Shown here in pieces: positions 32,467 through 42,033 of a stretch of DNA of 64,000 bases. Origin of the DNA: Paenibacillus piscarius. Its GTDB lineage: Bacteria > Bacillota > Bacilli > Paenibacillales > Paenibacillaceae. The translations under genes and the position numbers were made by a program. The first letter of the stretch is position 1; each line of letters starts with the position of its first letter. Below the pieces are notes generated by a model that was not told the DNA's origin, made no database searches, and saw nothing but the letters and a program-made list of their open reading frames with translations. The stretch covers positions 186,001-250,000 of the forward strand of contig NZ_JAIEUI010000008.1 of assembly GCF_022234545.1 (NCBI RefSeq). The letters run 5' to 3'.

Positions 32467-34761
32467 GTGACCAAGCAGATGAAAACTAAACAATTTTGGA
32501 TTGGCACAATTGCTGCTCTCTTGGTTTTTGGATTGCTTCGGCCAACCTTAACCTATTCTGCAGAGAGTACACAGGCTAAGCAAGGCAGCATCAGCATACC
32601 GGTAACAACCGGGTTAACGGGCTCAGAAAATAGTGCTAAGACGTTTAATCTATATCTGCCTAGCGGGGTCACTGGCCCCGCGATTAAGGCAGGGACACTG
32701 AAATATTCAGGAAACAACAGTGTTGTAGGGGCCATCACTGTAGAGAATGGGAAGATCAAAGTTACGCTGAAGGGTAACGTGAAGGATGAGACCTTTCCTG
32801 TGAAGGGGACAAAGAGTGGATTTGAAGATCCGTTTGAGACTACTCCTGGCAATTCCATCTGGCGCTATTCAGACGGGCGGCGATGGCAGATCAATGATTA
32901 TAAAGAGGATAAGGGGTATAACGAAAGCTCCAACAAGAATGCGGAAGATTACGGAATGCCATCTGAAGTGCCGCCTAAAACTACGGTTTCAACAAAGTCA
33001 GATCCCAAGAATCCTAGTTCAGCAACTTGGTATAAGCTGGATCAAACTCCGGTTTCATATAGCAGCGTGATTCAATCGAGTATTCGCCTTAATCCGGGGA
33101 AATTGAAAGATGATCCGGGAGCAGTCAGCATTAAAAACGGTAAATTTATAATAACGTACACCGTGCCGTCCAAGTATAGAGTACCAGAGGAAGTATCAGA
33201 AGGGTTTGGAAAAGGTGGTCATGCAAAGGGGTGGCTTTACTATATTACCCTCCCATACTACTTCACTGCCGAAGCCAAACTTACATCCTACAGCTACGCC
33301 GGTACGGTCACCTTCGACTACGCTCCACCCGACCAACCTACACTGAACGGAACGGCTACACTGGAGAAGCCAAGCCCGAACCCGATTAAGCTGGAGGGCA
33401 GCAAGGTCGATGTGAAGATCAACGTCAAAGGCGAGCTGCTTGGTTACACCAATTCCTCTAACATCGAAGAATGGGTGTTTTATGTCCGCGAAAAGGATGG
33501 GTCAGCCAAGGCTGACATGAAGAAAGAATACGGCAAAATGCTCACTGCAACGAAAAGCTTTGACTTCCAAATCCCGGCCAGCCGGGTGACCAGTGACAGC
33601 TTCAAACAGGATTACGCGCTGACGGTAATCATCCGGTTCAAGAATCCGGTCATTACTAAGGCCGGCCCGATAACCTCTCTGGAACAGAAGATGGACCTCT
33701 CGGCCGGGGTGTACAAGACCACCAATCCCATCACTTATCCCTCCATACCGGGCACGCCAACCAAGCCGGAAGGCAAGCCACCGATTGCCCGGATCAGCGC
33801 ACCCAAATACGTCAAAGCCGGTTCAGACATGATGGTCTACGGAGGAGCTTCCTCCGATCCGGACGGATATATCACCGACTATGCCTGGGGAACCCCTGGA
33901 GCGCAAGGGGAGATTGGGAATACAGCCAGAGGCTATATATGGTATACCCGGGAGCAGGTGGGACAGACGTATCCTATAATGCTGACCGTTGTCGATAATG
34001 ACGGGCTGACCGGGAGCACCAGCATCGAGGTAACGGTCATTGAGCCTACCCCATCTGCCAGCCTGGAGATCAGCGGGTCGCTGAAGCAGAACCGGAAAAC
34101 CACGCTCACCAACAGCAGTACAAGTCCGAACCGGTTCCCAATCATTAAGTCCAAGACTCAGGTCACGATCAGCGCGGTCAGCGGCGGAACTAACGCGGAT
34201 ATCAAGTACAGCGGCAGCCTGGCCGAGCTGGAGAGCAAGGATGTTCTTTTCCGGAAGCCTGGCAAATATAGAGCGACCATTCATGTAGAGAATACAGCCG
34301 GTTACGCTGCAGATGGGGAGATTACGTTCGATATTGCACCGGATGAAGTGCCAAGTGTGTATTTTGACATTCCCCAAAAAATGTACCGTGACCCGGAGAA
34401 GGGGAACAAAGCAATCCTGCAAATTATGGACAGATCCTTCTCCACAGACAAGGACGTTCTGAACCGGCGGATCTGGGAGTACCGGTATGACTCCAACAAT
34501 GACGGGCGGTTTACCGATGAGAGATGGGAGATCTTCAGTAATGAAAATGAGATTGCTCCTAAACTGGAGTTAAACCAGGTGGGGAGATATGAGATCCGGT
34601 TGACAGTCTTTGAAGAGTTTGGCCAACCGACCATTGAGGATTACGTGACGGAGGCGGACCGGCGTTCTGCAGATTCATATACCGATCCCATCAAACAAGC
34701 GTTGGTGGAGCGGACGGTAGAGATCGATAACCGCGCGCCAGAAGTCGATTGGGATTTGTAA
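32467..34761 (+). CDS. Secreted PKD-domain protein, 764 residues
   Basis: A secreted protein with signal peptide (FWIGTIAALLVFGLLRPTLTYSAES). The first 280 residues have no recognised domain. Two to three Ig-like or PKD-like domains follow: PPIARISAPKYVKAGSDMMVYGG with SSDPDGYITDYAW and LTVVDNDGLTGSTSIEVTV is a clear PKD domain near residues 440-525. There is no LPXTG, GW or S-layer anchor, so attachment may be through the pilus-like machine. GTG was chosen as start after GGGAG. The first third is AT-richer than the rest. Role is inferred as tip or surface adhesin. Confidence 0.8.
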   Translation: MTKQMKTKQFWIGTIAALLVFGLLRPTLTYSAESTQAKQGSISIPVTTGLTGSENSAKTFNLYLPSGVTGPAIKAGTLKYSGNNSVVGAITVENGKIKVTLKGNVKDETFPVKGTKSGFEDPFETTPGNSIWRYSDGRRWQINDYKEDKGYNESSNKNAEDYGMPSEVPPKTTVSTKSDPKNPSSATWYKLDQTPVSYSSVIQSSIRLNPGKLKDDPGAVSIKNGKFIITYTVPSKYRVPEEVSEGFGKGGHAKGWLYYITLPYYFTAEAKLTSYSYAGTVTFDYAPPDQPTLNGTATLEKPSPNPIKLEGSKVDVKINVKGELLGYTNSSNIEEWVFYVREKDGSAKADMKKEYGKMLTATKSFDFQIPASRVTSDSFKQDYALTVIIRFKNPVITKAGPITSLEQKMDLSAGVYKTTNPITYPSIPGTPTKPEGKPPIARISAPKYVKAGSDMMVYGGASSDPDGYITDYAWGTPGAQGEIGNTARGYIWYTREQVGQTYPIMLTVVDNDGLTGSTSIEVTVIEPTPSASLEISGSLKQNRKTTLTNSSTSPNRFPIIKSKTQVTISAVSGGTNADIKYSGSLAELESKDVLFRKPGKYRATIHVENTAGYAADGEITFDIAPDEVPSVYFDIPQKMYRDPEKGNKAILQIMDRSFSTDKDVLNRRIWEYRYDSNNDGRFTDERWEIFSNENEIAPKLELNQVGRYEIRLTVFEEFGQPTIEDYVTEADRRSADSYTDPIKQALVERTVEIDNRAPEVDWDL

Positions 34762-34777
34762 GGGAGGCACGCAGAAC

Positions 34778-37700
34778 ATGAAGAGAATCCGCCTTTTTCA
34801 GAGAAGTATCATTTTGCTTATGGCCTATTTGCTGCTCATTCCCGCACTGCCGCAGCCAGTTGTCGAAGTGACAAGACTGGCCAGTACAGTGCAGGCGGCA
34901 GAGGACAATTTCATTTATTACCGGGATATTGTTTTTGAAGCTGGGCGAGGGGGACATGCCAATCAACAAGATAGGGTTGTGATTGATTTCCCAGCTTTGA
35001 AGGTGACCAATCTTAAATTTAATAAAACTACCAAACGAATGACCTATGATATTGTTCCAGGATCCAACTTACATGTCACCTATACAACGGGAAGACCTGA
35101 CGGTGGCGGATATACTGAGCCCATGGAAATCGAAATGTGTAGTTCCATTTATACCAAAGAGGCGTACCAGTATGAATTAAACAGAAATGCTTATGGTGAT
35201 GATAATAACTGGAGCTGTAATGATCCTAGAACACCTGATTATTATGGTCAGTATTATAACTGGTCAGCAGATTGGGGAAAGTTACACATCAATGCAGTAG
35301 CCTCTCCGGGATTTTACATGCCCGCAGTTCTTGATTTAGATATGTCCAACATACGGAACTTAATGGCGAACACCCCTCCTAATGAATATGCACAAGGATA
35401 TAACTATTATCAGCCAAGTGAATATACTCCAGGACTAGATAAAAATCCAGAAATGTTCCGCATTCGAGTGTTGGCTTGGACAAAAACCTATTGGTGGTCG
35501 CCTTACATGACTAGAGTAGCTCAATTGATACCCAATTATGCCCCTAGCCTATCGGTAGGAACAGCAAATGGAATTACCCTTGTTAATGCTCCTGGCCTCA
35601 GCGGAATCAATATCGAGGGATATGTCAGCGATCCCGATAACGAGGACGTTACTGTAACCGCCGAGATTCCTGGTGTCTTTTACAAGAAGACGGTTGTGCC
35701 TCAAGCCAAGCTGTCCAAACCATTCAGTATCCCGCTGGATGTACTGCAAGACTCGATCCCGCCGGGAACCTACACTGTGAGCATCACAGCATCTGACCCC
35801 TCGGGAATGACGGCGAAGGCCGCGCTTACGATCAATGTCAGACAGCAGATGAGGAACAAGTCGTTTGTCCTGGTCAATACACCGGTGGAAACCAGAACGA
35901 AATTCTTTGACTCTGAAGGTGACCCAAGGCGGGAAGAACGGTACCGGTTCGATCATGATCCGTACTTTTTTGATAATTCGATGGGCATTATTTGGGATTC
36001 CGGTTTATGGCGCAACACGCCTTACAGCTCATTCCCGTATAGCGGCACCTATGTAGCTACGTTCCAAGGCCGCGACAATCCCAAGGATGACGACCGGTTC
36101 GATGTGTACCGGAAATGGAGCCGTAATAACCTGTCTTCGATGACCTTCCATGTACACCGCAAGCCGATTGCCCTGTTCAGTGCCAGGCTGTCAGGCGGAT
36201 GGCTGCAAATCACCGACAGCTCCTACGATCTGGATCATGTCACCGCCTCCAATAAAGGGATCATGGATTGGCAATGGCAATATAAAAAGTCGGAAGGGCA
36301 AGTCTGGACGGATGGATATCCGCCGGCGCAGCTGCCGACAAGTGACCAGTATGATATCCGGCTGAGAGTGCGGGACATCGATGGCGAGAACGGTGTCGGT
36401 GTCTGGAGTGATTGGTCACAGCAGACAGTGGGTGCGGCCGTGAACCTGCCGCCGGTAGCTCTGTTCACCGTAGAGCCAAACATCGTATCGTACCGCAAGG
36501 CCACCGTTATCACGGACAAATCTTACGACCCTGACAATGATCCGCTCGATTTGTACAGCTGGACGGTGGTTAAGGATGGCTGGCAGCAGGTGTGGAGCCA
36601 CTGGGGCGGAGCGGCGGTGCCTCCAAACATCGCAGCCTACGGCGTAGGGACGTATCAATTAACCCTTCAGGTCCATGATAACCGGGGGTTATGGTCACAG
36701 CCTTACAGCCAAACGGTGCAGGTCTTGAATCACCCGCCGGCAGCCGCCTTTAATATGCCGGTGGAAGTGTACCGGGATACGGTCATTACGATGGAAAATC
36801 TGACACCGGACCCGGATGAGGACGGAGATTGGCTAAGCTATGCCTGGAACGCCCGGATCAATAGCAGCCCGTATTATTATGCCGGCAGCAACCGCAACCA
36901 GGTGATGACCATCCGGGACCTGATTGCGCGCAGCGGTATTTCACCACAGCAAGCCATCTCAGATGGCTGGGAAATGCGCCTTACCGCTTCGGATGGATCG
37001 CTATCCTCCAACGCTACACGGACGTTCAAGGTCCTGAACCATGTCCCAACGGCGGCTATTAACGGGCCAGGGGCGGTGTATCAATTTGATACGAAGCAGT
37101 ACACATCGTCTGACTATGATGAAGATCCATCGGACATGACCAGTCTGCAATACTTTTGGAAGGTGACGGACAGCGACAGCACCACCAAATTATATAAGAC
37201 GCCGGGCATTGAAATCAGCTTCCCGGAACCGGGAGTATACACTCTGGAACACTGGGCGGTGGACCAGATCGGCGCGAAGTCCAACATCGACACGTTAAAA
37301 GTTAATGTAATCCAAAACGAAGCCCCGTCCATGACGATCACTTCTCCTCCGGGTACAGCCGCGAGCCCTACGGTCCTTGATGCCGAGAAGCAGGGGGACC
37401 CTTTGATTCAGTGGACCTACTCCGATCCGGAGAATGATCCTCAGGAAAAGTACAGGCTTGAATTTTTCACCAAAGAAGGGCTATTGGAGCAAACGGCAGA
37501 GAATGCAGACAGCAGCGGATCAATCCGCCAGTATCAAGTGCCCAATCTGACCTTCAAACGCTTCGAGTATTTCACCGTACTGGGGCGTGCTTATTCCAAA
37601 GGCTCCTGGTCTGACATTTCCAATGGAAAGCTGTTCATCATCGACAATCCGCCGAAGCCAGGATTCACTATAACCACCGACACTGGAAAAGATGCCGCTA

Positions 37701-38659
37701 AACAGCCCGTCTACCGGACGGACGTTTTGAACATCGCCAGCACGGCAACGGATGAGGATATCCCGAAAGGGGACAATATCAGCCATCAGTATTACTTGAA
37801 GCCGGCGGGCGGGGCAGAGGCGCTCCTCAACATGCAAAGCGAGTTCACCAAACAGTTCAATACTAACGGCACCTTCGCACTGCGGCAGGTCGTCACCGAC
37901 TCCTTGGGCTTATACCGGGAGCTTATTCAGAACATTACGGTCGTAAACCGGCTTCCTGTTGTGAACATCACTTACCCGGCAAGTAGTGTGTCCGCCAATC
38001 CGACCATTGTGAGCACGTTGACGCCTGTTATCAAATGGGATTATCAGGATGGGGACGGGGATGAGCAGCAACGCTTTAAGGTTCGGATCATCGACTCGAC
38101 CAATGGTCAGGTGATTGGCTCTGGGGAGCAATACTCAGGCAATCATCAATGGCAAGTTCCGGCGGGCAGGCTTGTGGAGAACGTAAAGTATGTTGTCGAA
38201 GTGGAGGCTTATGACGGATTTGACTGGAGTAATGTGTCTCCAAGGAAATTCATGATGGTTAATCTGCTGTCAATCAAAGGGGCGGTGCAGCATACGGAGG
38301 AGTGGAACCAGAGCCGCCAGGCCTACAATCTGAAGCAGAGCGGGGACCCGGAGACTCCCCGGGGGTACCATGTGTATTGGGCTGGCGAGAAGTTCGTGCT
38401 TAAGGGAAAAGCGACCGGGTTACCGGATACTGTCCAGGTTACGATGACCGGAGGGTACACGGCGCAGCTTAGCCCAACCGGAAGCGACAAGACGCAGTGG
38501 ACCGGTGAGCTGTCCGATCCTTCCTTCGAGCACCTGGCGGACGGGCCGGTGAGCTTCACTTTTACTGCTACGAATGCGTACCACACCAAGACGGATACCG
38601 TTACGGTCACGATTGCGGGAGACTGGTCCGAGTATTATCAGAATCACCGTGTAAAATAA
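34778..38659 (+). CDS. Giant secreted PKD/Ig-like protein, 1293 residues
   Basis: The largest protein of the window. A signal peptide (RSIILLMAYLLLIPALPQPV) precedes a Tyr/Asn-rich domain of about 240 residues with AYGDDNNWSCNDP and a disulfide-capable pair of Cys. At least six Ig-like/PKD repeats follow, for example near residues 558-635 (PPVALFTVEPNIVSY, SYDPDNDPLDLYSW), 645-740 (TPDPDEDGDWLSYAW), 745-840 (DYDEDPSDMTSLQYFW) and 1055-1160 (YQDGDGDEQQRFKV). No LPXTG or membrane helix is at the C terminus. It could be a long adhesive fibre displayed by the second Tad-like machine. AGGGAGG precedes ATG. Confidence 0.82.
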   Translation: MKRIRLFQRSIILLMAYLLLIPALPQPVVEVTRLASTVQAAEDNFIYYRDIVFEAGRGGHANQQDRVVIDFPALKVTNLKFNKTTKRMTYDIVPGSNLHVTYTTGRPDGGGYTEPMEIEMCSSIYTKEAYQYELNRNAYGDDNNWSCNDPRTPDYYGQYYNWSADWGKLHINAVASPGFYMPAVLDLDMSNIRNLMANTPPNEYAQGYNYYQPSEYTPGLDKNPEMFRIRVLAWTKTYWWSPYMTRVAQLIPNYAPSLSVGTANGITLVNAPGLSGINIEGYVSDPDNEDVTVTAEIPGVFYKKTVVPQAKLSKPFSIPLDVLQDSIPPGTYTVSITASDPSGMTAKAALTINVRQQMRNKSFVLVNTPVETRTKFFDSEGDPRREERYRFDHDPYFFDNSMGIIWDSGLWRNTPYSSFPYSGTYVATFQGRDNPKDDDRFDVYRKWSRNNLSSMTFHVHRKPIALFSARLSGGWLQITDSSYDLDHVTASNKGIMDWQWQYKKSEGQVWTDGYPPAQLPTSDQYDIRLRVRDIDGENGVGVWSDWSQQTVGAAVNLPPVALFTVEPNIVSYRKATVITDKSYDPDNDPLDLYSWTVVKDGWQQVWSHWGGAAVPPNIAAYGVGTYQLTLQVHDNRGLWSQPYSQTVQVLNHPPAAAFNMPVEVYRDTVITMENLTPDPDEDGDWLSYAWNARINSSPYYYAGSNRNQVMTIRDLIARSGISPQQAISDGWEMRLTASDGSLSSNATRTFKVLNHVPTAAINGPGAVYQFDTKQYTSSDYDEDPSDMTSLQYFWKVTDSDSTTKLYKTPGIEISFPEPGVYTLEHWAVDQIGAKSNIDTLKVNVIQNEAPSMTITSPPGTAASPTVLDAEKQGDPLIQWTYSDPENDPQEKYRLEFFTKEGLLEQTAENADSSGSIRQYQVPNLTFKRFEYFTVLGRAYSKGSWSDISNGKLFIIDNPPKPGFTITTDTGKDAAKQPVYRTDVLNIASTATDEDIPKGDNISHQYYLKPAGGAEALLNMQSEFTKQFNTNGTFALRQVVTDSLGLYRELIQNITVVNRLPVVNITYPASSVSANPTIVSTLTPVIKWDYQDGDGDEQQRFKVRIIDSTNGQVIGSGEQYSGNHQWQVPAGRLVENVKYVVEVEAYDGFDWSNVSPRKFMMVNLLSIKGAVQHTEEWNQSRQAYNLKQSGDPETPRGYHVYWAGEKFVLKGKATGLPDTVQVTMTGGYTAQLSPTGSDKTQWTGELSDPSFEHLADGPVSFTFTATNAYHTKTDTVTVTIAGDWSEYYQNHRVK

Positions 38660-38682
38660 AGTTCAAGGGCGGGGGCAGCCGG

Positions 38683-39324
38683 TCACACGACTCCCTCAGC
38701 CCGCTCTTCCATCAGATGCCTTCTGGCGGCAATGGCCGCAGGCACTGGAGAAGCAGTGTTATGTAGACCTGAGCTGAAGGCGGCTGCACGATGACTCCGG
38801 CGCATATAATAGGAAAGCTTGCCGCTGAAGATTTTGTGGGCGCACAGGGATGAAGCGAAATCCTCCGGGGTGACGAAGCAGGAGGGCTTGGCGACCGGCT
38901 GCACCGCTGTTTCCTCCAGCACAGAGGCGACGAAATGGGAGCAGAAGAAGGCATTTTCCCGGTCGAACCGGATATTCAGCAGTACACCGATCAGGCCGAG
39001 CAGGTGATATTTGTAGCGCTCCTGATTCTGCATCATGCCCTGAACATGGTTATACATCTTCTCATACTGTTCCGTAGTTACTCTAAGCTGATAGATCGCA
39101 CAGTCTGCGCTGCGGTAGAAGGGATGAATAAAGTTCTCATGGATGAGGCCGGCGATAAAAGGGTTGTGTACTTTTTTGCGTCCGAAGCTGTAGACCTCAC
39201 GCAGTTCACAGTCAAAGGCGATGGAGGCATGATTCAGCTCCGCCTTGGTGAACCACTTAATCAGTCCGCTGAAGGCCGTGCCTGTCCCGGTCAGCACAAT
39301 ATAAATATCTTTGTTTGCAGTCAT
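38683..39324 (-). CDS. Permuted NlpC/P60-like cysteine hydrolase
   Basis: A 213-residue protein with a circularly permuted papain-like active site: His32 in ELNHASIAFDC comes before Cys128 in FFCSHFVASVL, the order seen in the YiiX/YaeF group of the NlpC/P60 superfamily. No signal peptide is seen. This group hydrolyses amide or ester bonds; the substrate here is unknown, with lipids or peptides as candidates. It faces the giant PKD protein gene and its stop is only 24 bases from that gene's end. It may be unrelated to the pilus machine, as it is on the other strand. GAGAGGACAA precedes ATG. Confidence 0.72.
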   Translation of the reverse strand: MTANKDIYIVLTGTGTAFSGLIKWFTKAELNHASIAFDCELREVYSFGRKKVHNPFIAGLIHENFIHPFYRSADCAIYQLRVTTEQYEKMYNHVQGMMQNQERYKYHLLGLIGVLLNIRFDRENAFFCSHFVASVLEETAVQPVAKPSCFVTPEDFASSLCAHKIFSGKLSYYMRRSHRAAAFSSGLHNTASPVPAAIAARRHLMEERAEGVV

Positions 39325-39418
39325 CTTCCATTGTCCTCTCTGCTGGAAGTTATGGGATCATCCGGTTGCCGCTTGTTGAGATAATCTCATCTTACTGTAT
39401 AAAACCGGTTCGTAAAAC

Positions 39419-39460
39419 AAACTTTAGTCTTAAATAAAAACTAGACTTAAGGCTAAGTTT
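39419..39460. promoter_or_regulatory. Inverted repeat upstream of transketolase
   Basis: AAACTTTAGTCTTAA and TTAAGGCTAAGTTT form an almost complete stem with one bulge. It lies about 30 bases upstream of the tkt -35, in the divergent gap to the NlpC/P60-like gene. It may be an operator or a transcription structure. Confidence 0.4.
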
Positions 39461-39490
39461 CGCGTCTTCCAAGGCTTCCTGCAAAAACAA

Positions 39491-39520
39491 TTGGAAATGC
39501 TTCCACTTCCGTGATACAAT
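39491..39520 (+). promoter_or_regulatory. Transketolase promoter
   Basis: TTGGAA, 18 bases, then TACAAT preceded by TGA (extended -10, TGATACAAT). The ribosome site GAGGAGG begins about 27 bases later. Confidence 0.65.
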
Positions 39521-39562
39521 AATAGTCAAAATGACATTCTTGATTTGAGGAGGATTATTGTA

Positions 39563-41611
39563 ATGACTGAACAAGCAAAAGATCAAGCCATTCATAAAGA
39601 AGAAAACTCCACGGTGGACAACCTGGCCATCACAACCATCCGCACACTTGCCATCGATGCCATTGAAAAAGCGAACTCCGGACACCCGGGGATGCCGATG
39701 GGCTCTGCTCCAATGGGTTACCAGCTGTTCGCCAAGACAATGACTCATAACCCGGACCATCCGACCTGGATTAACCGTGACCGCTTCGTATTGTCTGCCG
39801 GACACGGCTCGATGCTGCTCTACAGCCTGCTGCACCTGAGCGGCTATGATCTTCCGATGGAAGAATTGAAGCAATTCCGCCAATGGGGCAGCCTGACACC
39901 GGGACACCCGGAATTCGGCCACACTGCCGGTGTAGATGCGACTACGGGTCCGCTGGGACAGGGGATCGGAATGGCGGTAGGGATGGCAATGGCTGAAGCT
40001 CAGCTGGGTGCCACTTACAATAAAGACGGACATAACGTGATTGACCACTATACGTACGCGATCTGCGGCGATGGCGACTTGATGGAAGGGATCTCCTCGG
40101 AATCCGCTTCGCTGGCCGGTCACCTGAAGCTCGGCAAACTGATTGTAATGTACGATTCCAACGATATCTCCCTGGACGGCAAGCTGAATCTGGCGTTCTC
40201 CGAGAATGTAGCGAAGCGTTTTGAAGCGTATGGCTGGCAGGTACTGCGTGTTGAAGACGGTAATGATCTTCCTGCTCTGGCTAAGGCGCTGGAGGAAGCA
40301 CAAGCTGACAGCAGCAAGCCGACACTGATCGAAGTGAAGACTGTGATCGGCTACGGCAGCCCGAACAAGCAGGGGAAAGGCGGCCACGGCGGTACTCACG
40401 GCTCCCCGCTGGGTGCCGATGAAACCAAGCTGACGAAGGAATATTACAAGTGGGTATACGAAGAGGATTTCTATGTGCCGGATGAAGTCCGCGCCAGCTT
40501 CGCTGAAGTGAAGGCTAAAGGGATCGCAGCCAACAAAGCCTGGGATGAGAAATTCGCTGTCTACAAGCAAGCTTACCCTGAGCTGGCTGCCCAGCTCGAA
40601 ACTGCACTGAACGGCGAGCTTCCTGCCGGCTGGGATGCTAATCTGCCATTCTACAAAGCAGAAGACAAAGCAGTGTCCACCCGTGTAGCTTCCGGTAACG
40701 CGCTGAACGGCCTGACTGCCGGTGTTCCTCAGCTGGTAGGGGGTTCTGCTGACCTGGAGAGCTCGACCATGACTCACCTGAACGGCCTGGCCCAGTTCAC
40801 GCCTGATTCTTATGACGGCCGCAATATTTATTTCGGTGTCCGTGAATTCGGTATGGCTGCTGCCATGAACGGGATTGCCCTGCATAGCGGTCTGAAGGTA
40901 TTCGGCGGTACATTCTTCGTGTTCACCGACTACCTGCGTCCGGCTGTCCGTCTGGCTTCGATCATGAAGCTTCCGGTGACTTACGTCCTGACCCACGACA
41001 GTATCGCAGTTGGTGAAGACGGTCCTACCCATGAGCCGATTGAACAGCTGGCTTCCCTGCGGATCATTCCAGGGCTTACTGTAATCCGTCCGGCAGATGC
41101 TAACGAGACTTCGGCTGCCTGGGCTTATGCGATGGAGAACACCTCAAATCCGGTAGCGCTGGTGCTGACCCGCCAGAATCTGCCGATCCTGGCCGGAACC
41201 GTGGAAGGTGTGCGCGAGAACATCAAGCGCGGCGGTTATGTTATCTCCGATGCCAAGAATGGTACTCCGCAGGCTCAGATCATCGCTACCGGCTCTGAAG
41301 TTCAGCTCGCGGTGAAGGCTCAGGCTGCACTTGCTGAAGAAGGTATCGATGTTCGTGTTATCAGCTTGCCAAGCTGGGATCTGTTCGAGAAGCAGGACAA
41401 GGCTTACCGCGATTCCGTCATCCTGCCTGAGGTGAAGGCCCGCCTGGCGATTGAAATGGCCCAGACCTTCGGCTGGGAACGTTATACCGGCGATCAGGGC
41501 GATATTCTCGGAATCACTACGTTCGGTGCATCCGCCCCTGGCGACACCGTAATCAGAGAATATGGCTTCACCGTAGAAAATGTAGTCAAGCGCGTTAAAG
41601 CGCTGCTATAA
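39563..41611 (+). CDS. tkt: Transketolase
   Basis: A 682-residue thiamine diphosphate enzyme of the pentose phosphate pathway, moving two-carbon units between sugar phosphates. TPP motif [12 protein letters not shown] lies near residue 165; pyrimidine and phosphate contacts include [45 protein letters not shown] and [23 protein letters not shown]. Length fits TktA. The ATG follows GAGGAGG; an earlier in-frame ATG is not supported by a ribosome site. It has its own promoter and is followed by PpnP 35 bases later. Confidence 0.96.
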   Translation: MTEQAKDQAIHKEENSTVDNLAITTIRTLAIDAIEKANSGHPGMPMGSAPMGYQLFAKTMTHNPDHPTWINRDRFVLSAGHGSMLLYSLLHLSGYDLPMEELKQFRQWGSLTPGHPEFGHTAGVDATTGPLGQGIGMAVGMAMAEAQLGATYNKDGHNVIDHYTYAICGDGDLMEGISSESASLAGHLKLGKLIVMYDSNDISLDGKLNLAFSENVAKRFEAYGWQVLRVEDGNDLPALAKALEEAQADSSKPTLIEVKTVIGYGSPNKQGKGGHGGTHGSPLGADETKLTKEYYKWVYEEDFYVPDEVRASFAEVKAKGIAANKAWDEKFAVYKQAYPELAAQLETALNGELPAGWDANLPFYKAEDKAVSTRVASGNALNGLTAGVPQLVGGSADLESSTMTHLNGLAQFTPDSYDGRNIYFGVREFGMAAAMNGIALHSGLKVFGGTFFVFTDYLRPAVRLASIMKLPVTYVLTHDSIAVGEDGPTHEPIEQLASLRIIPGLTVIRPADANETSAAWAYAMENTSNPVALVLTRQNLPILAGTVEGVRENIKRGGYVISDAKNGTPQAQIIATGSEVQLAVKAQAALAEEGIDVRVISLPSWDLFEKQDKAYRDSVILPEVKARLAIEMAQTFGWERYTGDQGDILGITTFGASAPGDTVIREYGFTVENVVKRVKALL

Positions 41612-41646
41612 TAGACGGATCGACGAACAAAGGGGAGAATAAGCAA

Positions 41647-41964
41647 ATGAGTCAGTTCACCAACGCAACCGTTCAAAAAGCAGCAAACATCTATTACGAT
41701 GGAAAAGTAACCAGCCGTACCGTTATTTTGGAGGACGGCACGAAGGTGACACTGGGTATTATGCTGCCTGGAGTATACGAATTCGGCACAGACGGCCCGG
41801 AGACAATGGAAATTCTCTCCGGTAAGCTCAAGGTGCTGCTGCCCGGCACTGAGGTATGGAAGGATATTGATGGAGCCGACACCTTCCATGTTCCCGGCAA
41901 CTCCAAGTTTGCGCTGGAGGTCTTCGCCTTAACTGATTATTGCTGTTCTTACCCGAAGCTGTAA
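41647..41964 (+). CDS. ppnP: Pyrimidine/purine nucleoside phosphorylase
   Basis: A 105-residue cupin of the YaiE/PpnP family (DUF1255). Typical segments are YYDGKVTSRTVILEDGTKVTLG, MLPGVYEFGTDGPETMEI and WKDIDGADTFHVPGNSKFAL. It splits nucleosides with phosphate to base and ribose 1-phosphate. Ribose phosphate can enter the pentose pathway, which suits its place after transketolase. AAGGGGAGAA precedes ATG. A perfect 15-bp hairpin follows the stop and is shared with the convergent ABC-2 genes. Confidence 0.92.
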   Translation: MSQFTNATVQKAANIYYDGKVTSRTVILEDGTKVTLGIMLPGVYEFGTDGPETMEILSGKLKVLLPGTEVWKDIDGADTFHVPGNSKFALEVFALTDYCCSYPKL

Positions 41965-41986
41965 TATAGCAAGGTTATCGCAATGC

Positions 41987-42020
41987 AAATATCCCGTCAG
42001 CCTGTGCTGACGGGATATTT
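41987..42020. terminator. Convergent terminator, ppnP / ABC-2 operon
   Basis: AAATATCCCGTCAGC, loop CTGT, GCTGACGGGATATTT: a perfect 15-bp stem. It ends with a short T run on each strand and can work both ways. Confidence 0.8.
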
Positions 42021-42033
42021 GTGTGAACGGGAG

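Noticed and set aside
39392..41032. A 546-codon open frame on the minus strand opposite transketolase
   Set aside because: Antisense shadow of tkt; covers the tkt promoter region and has no family features.
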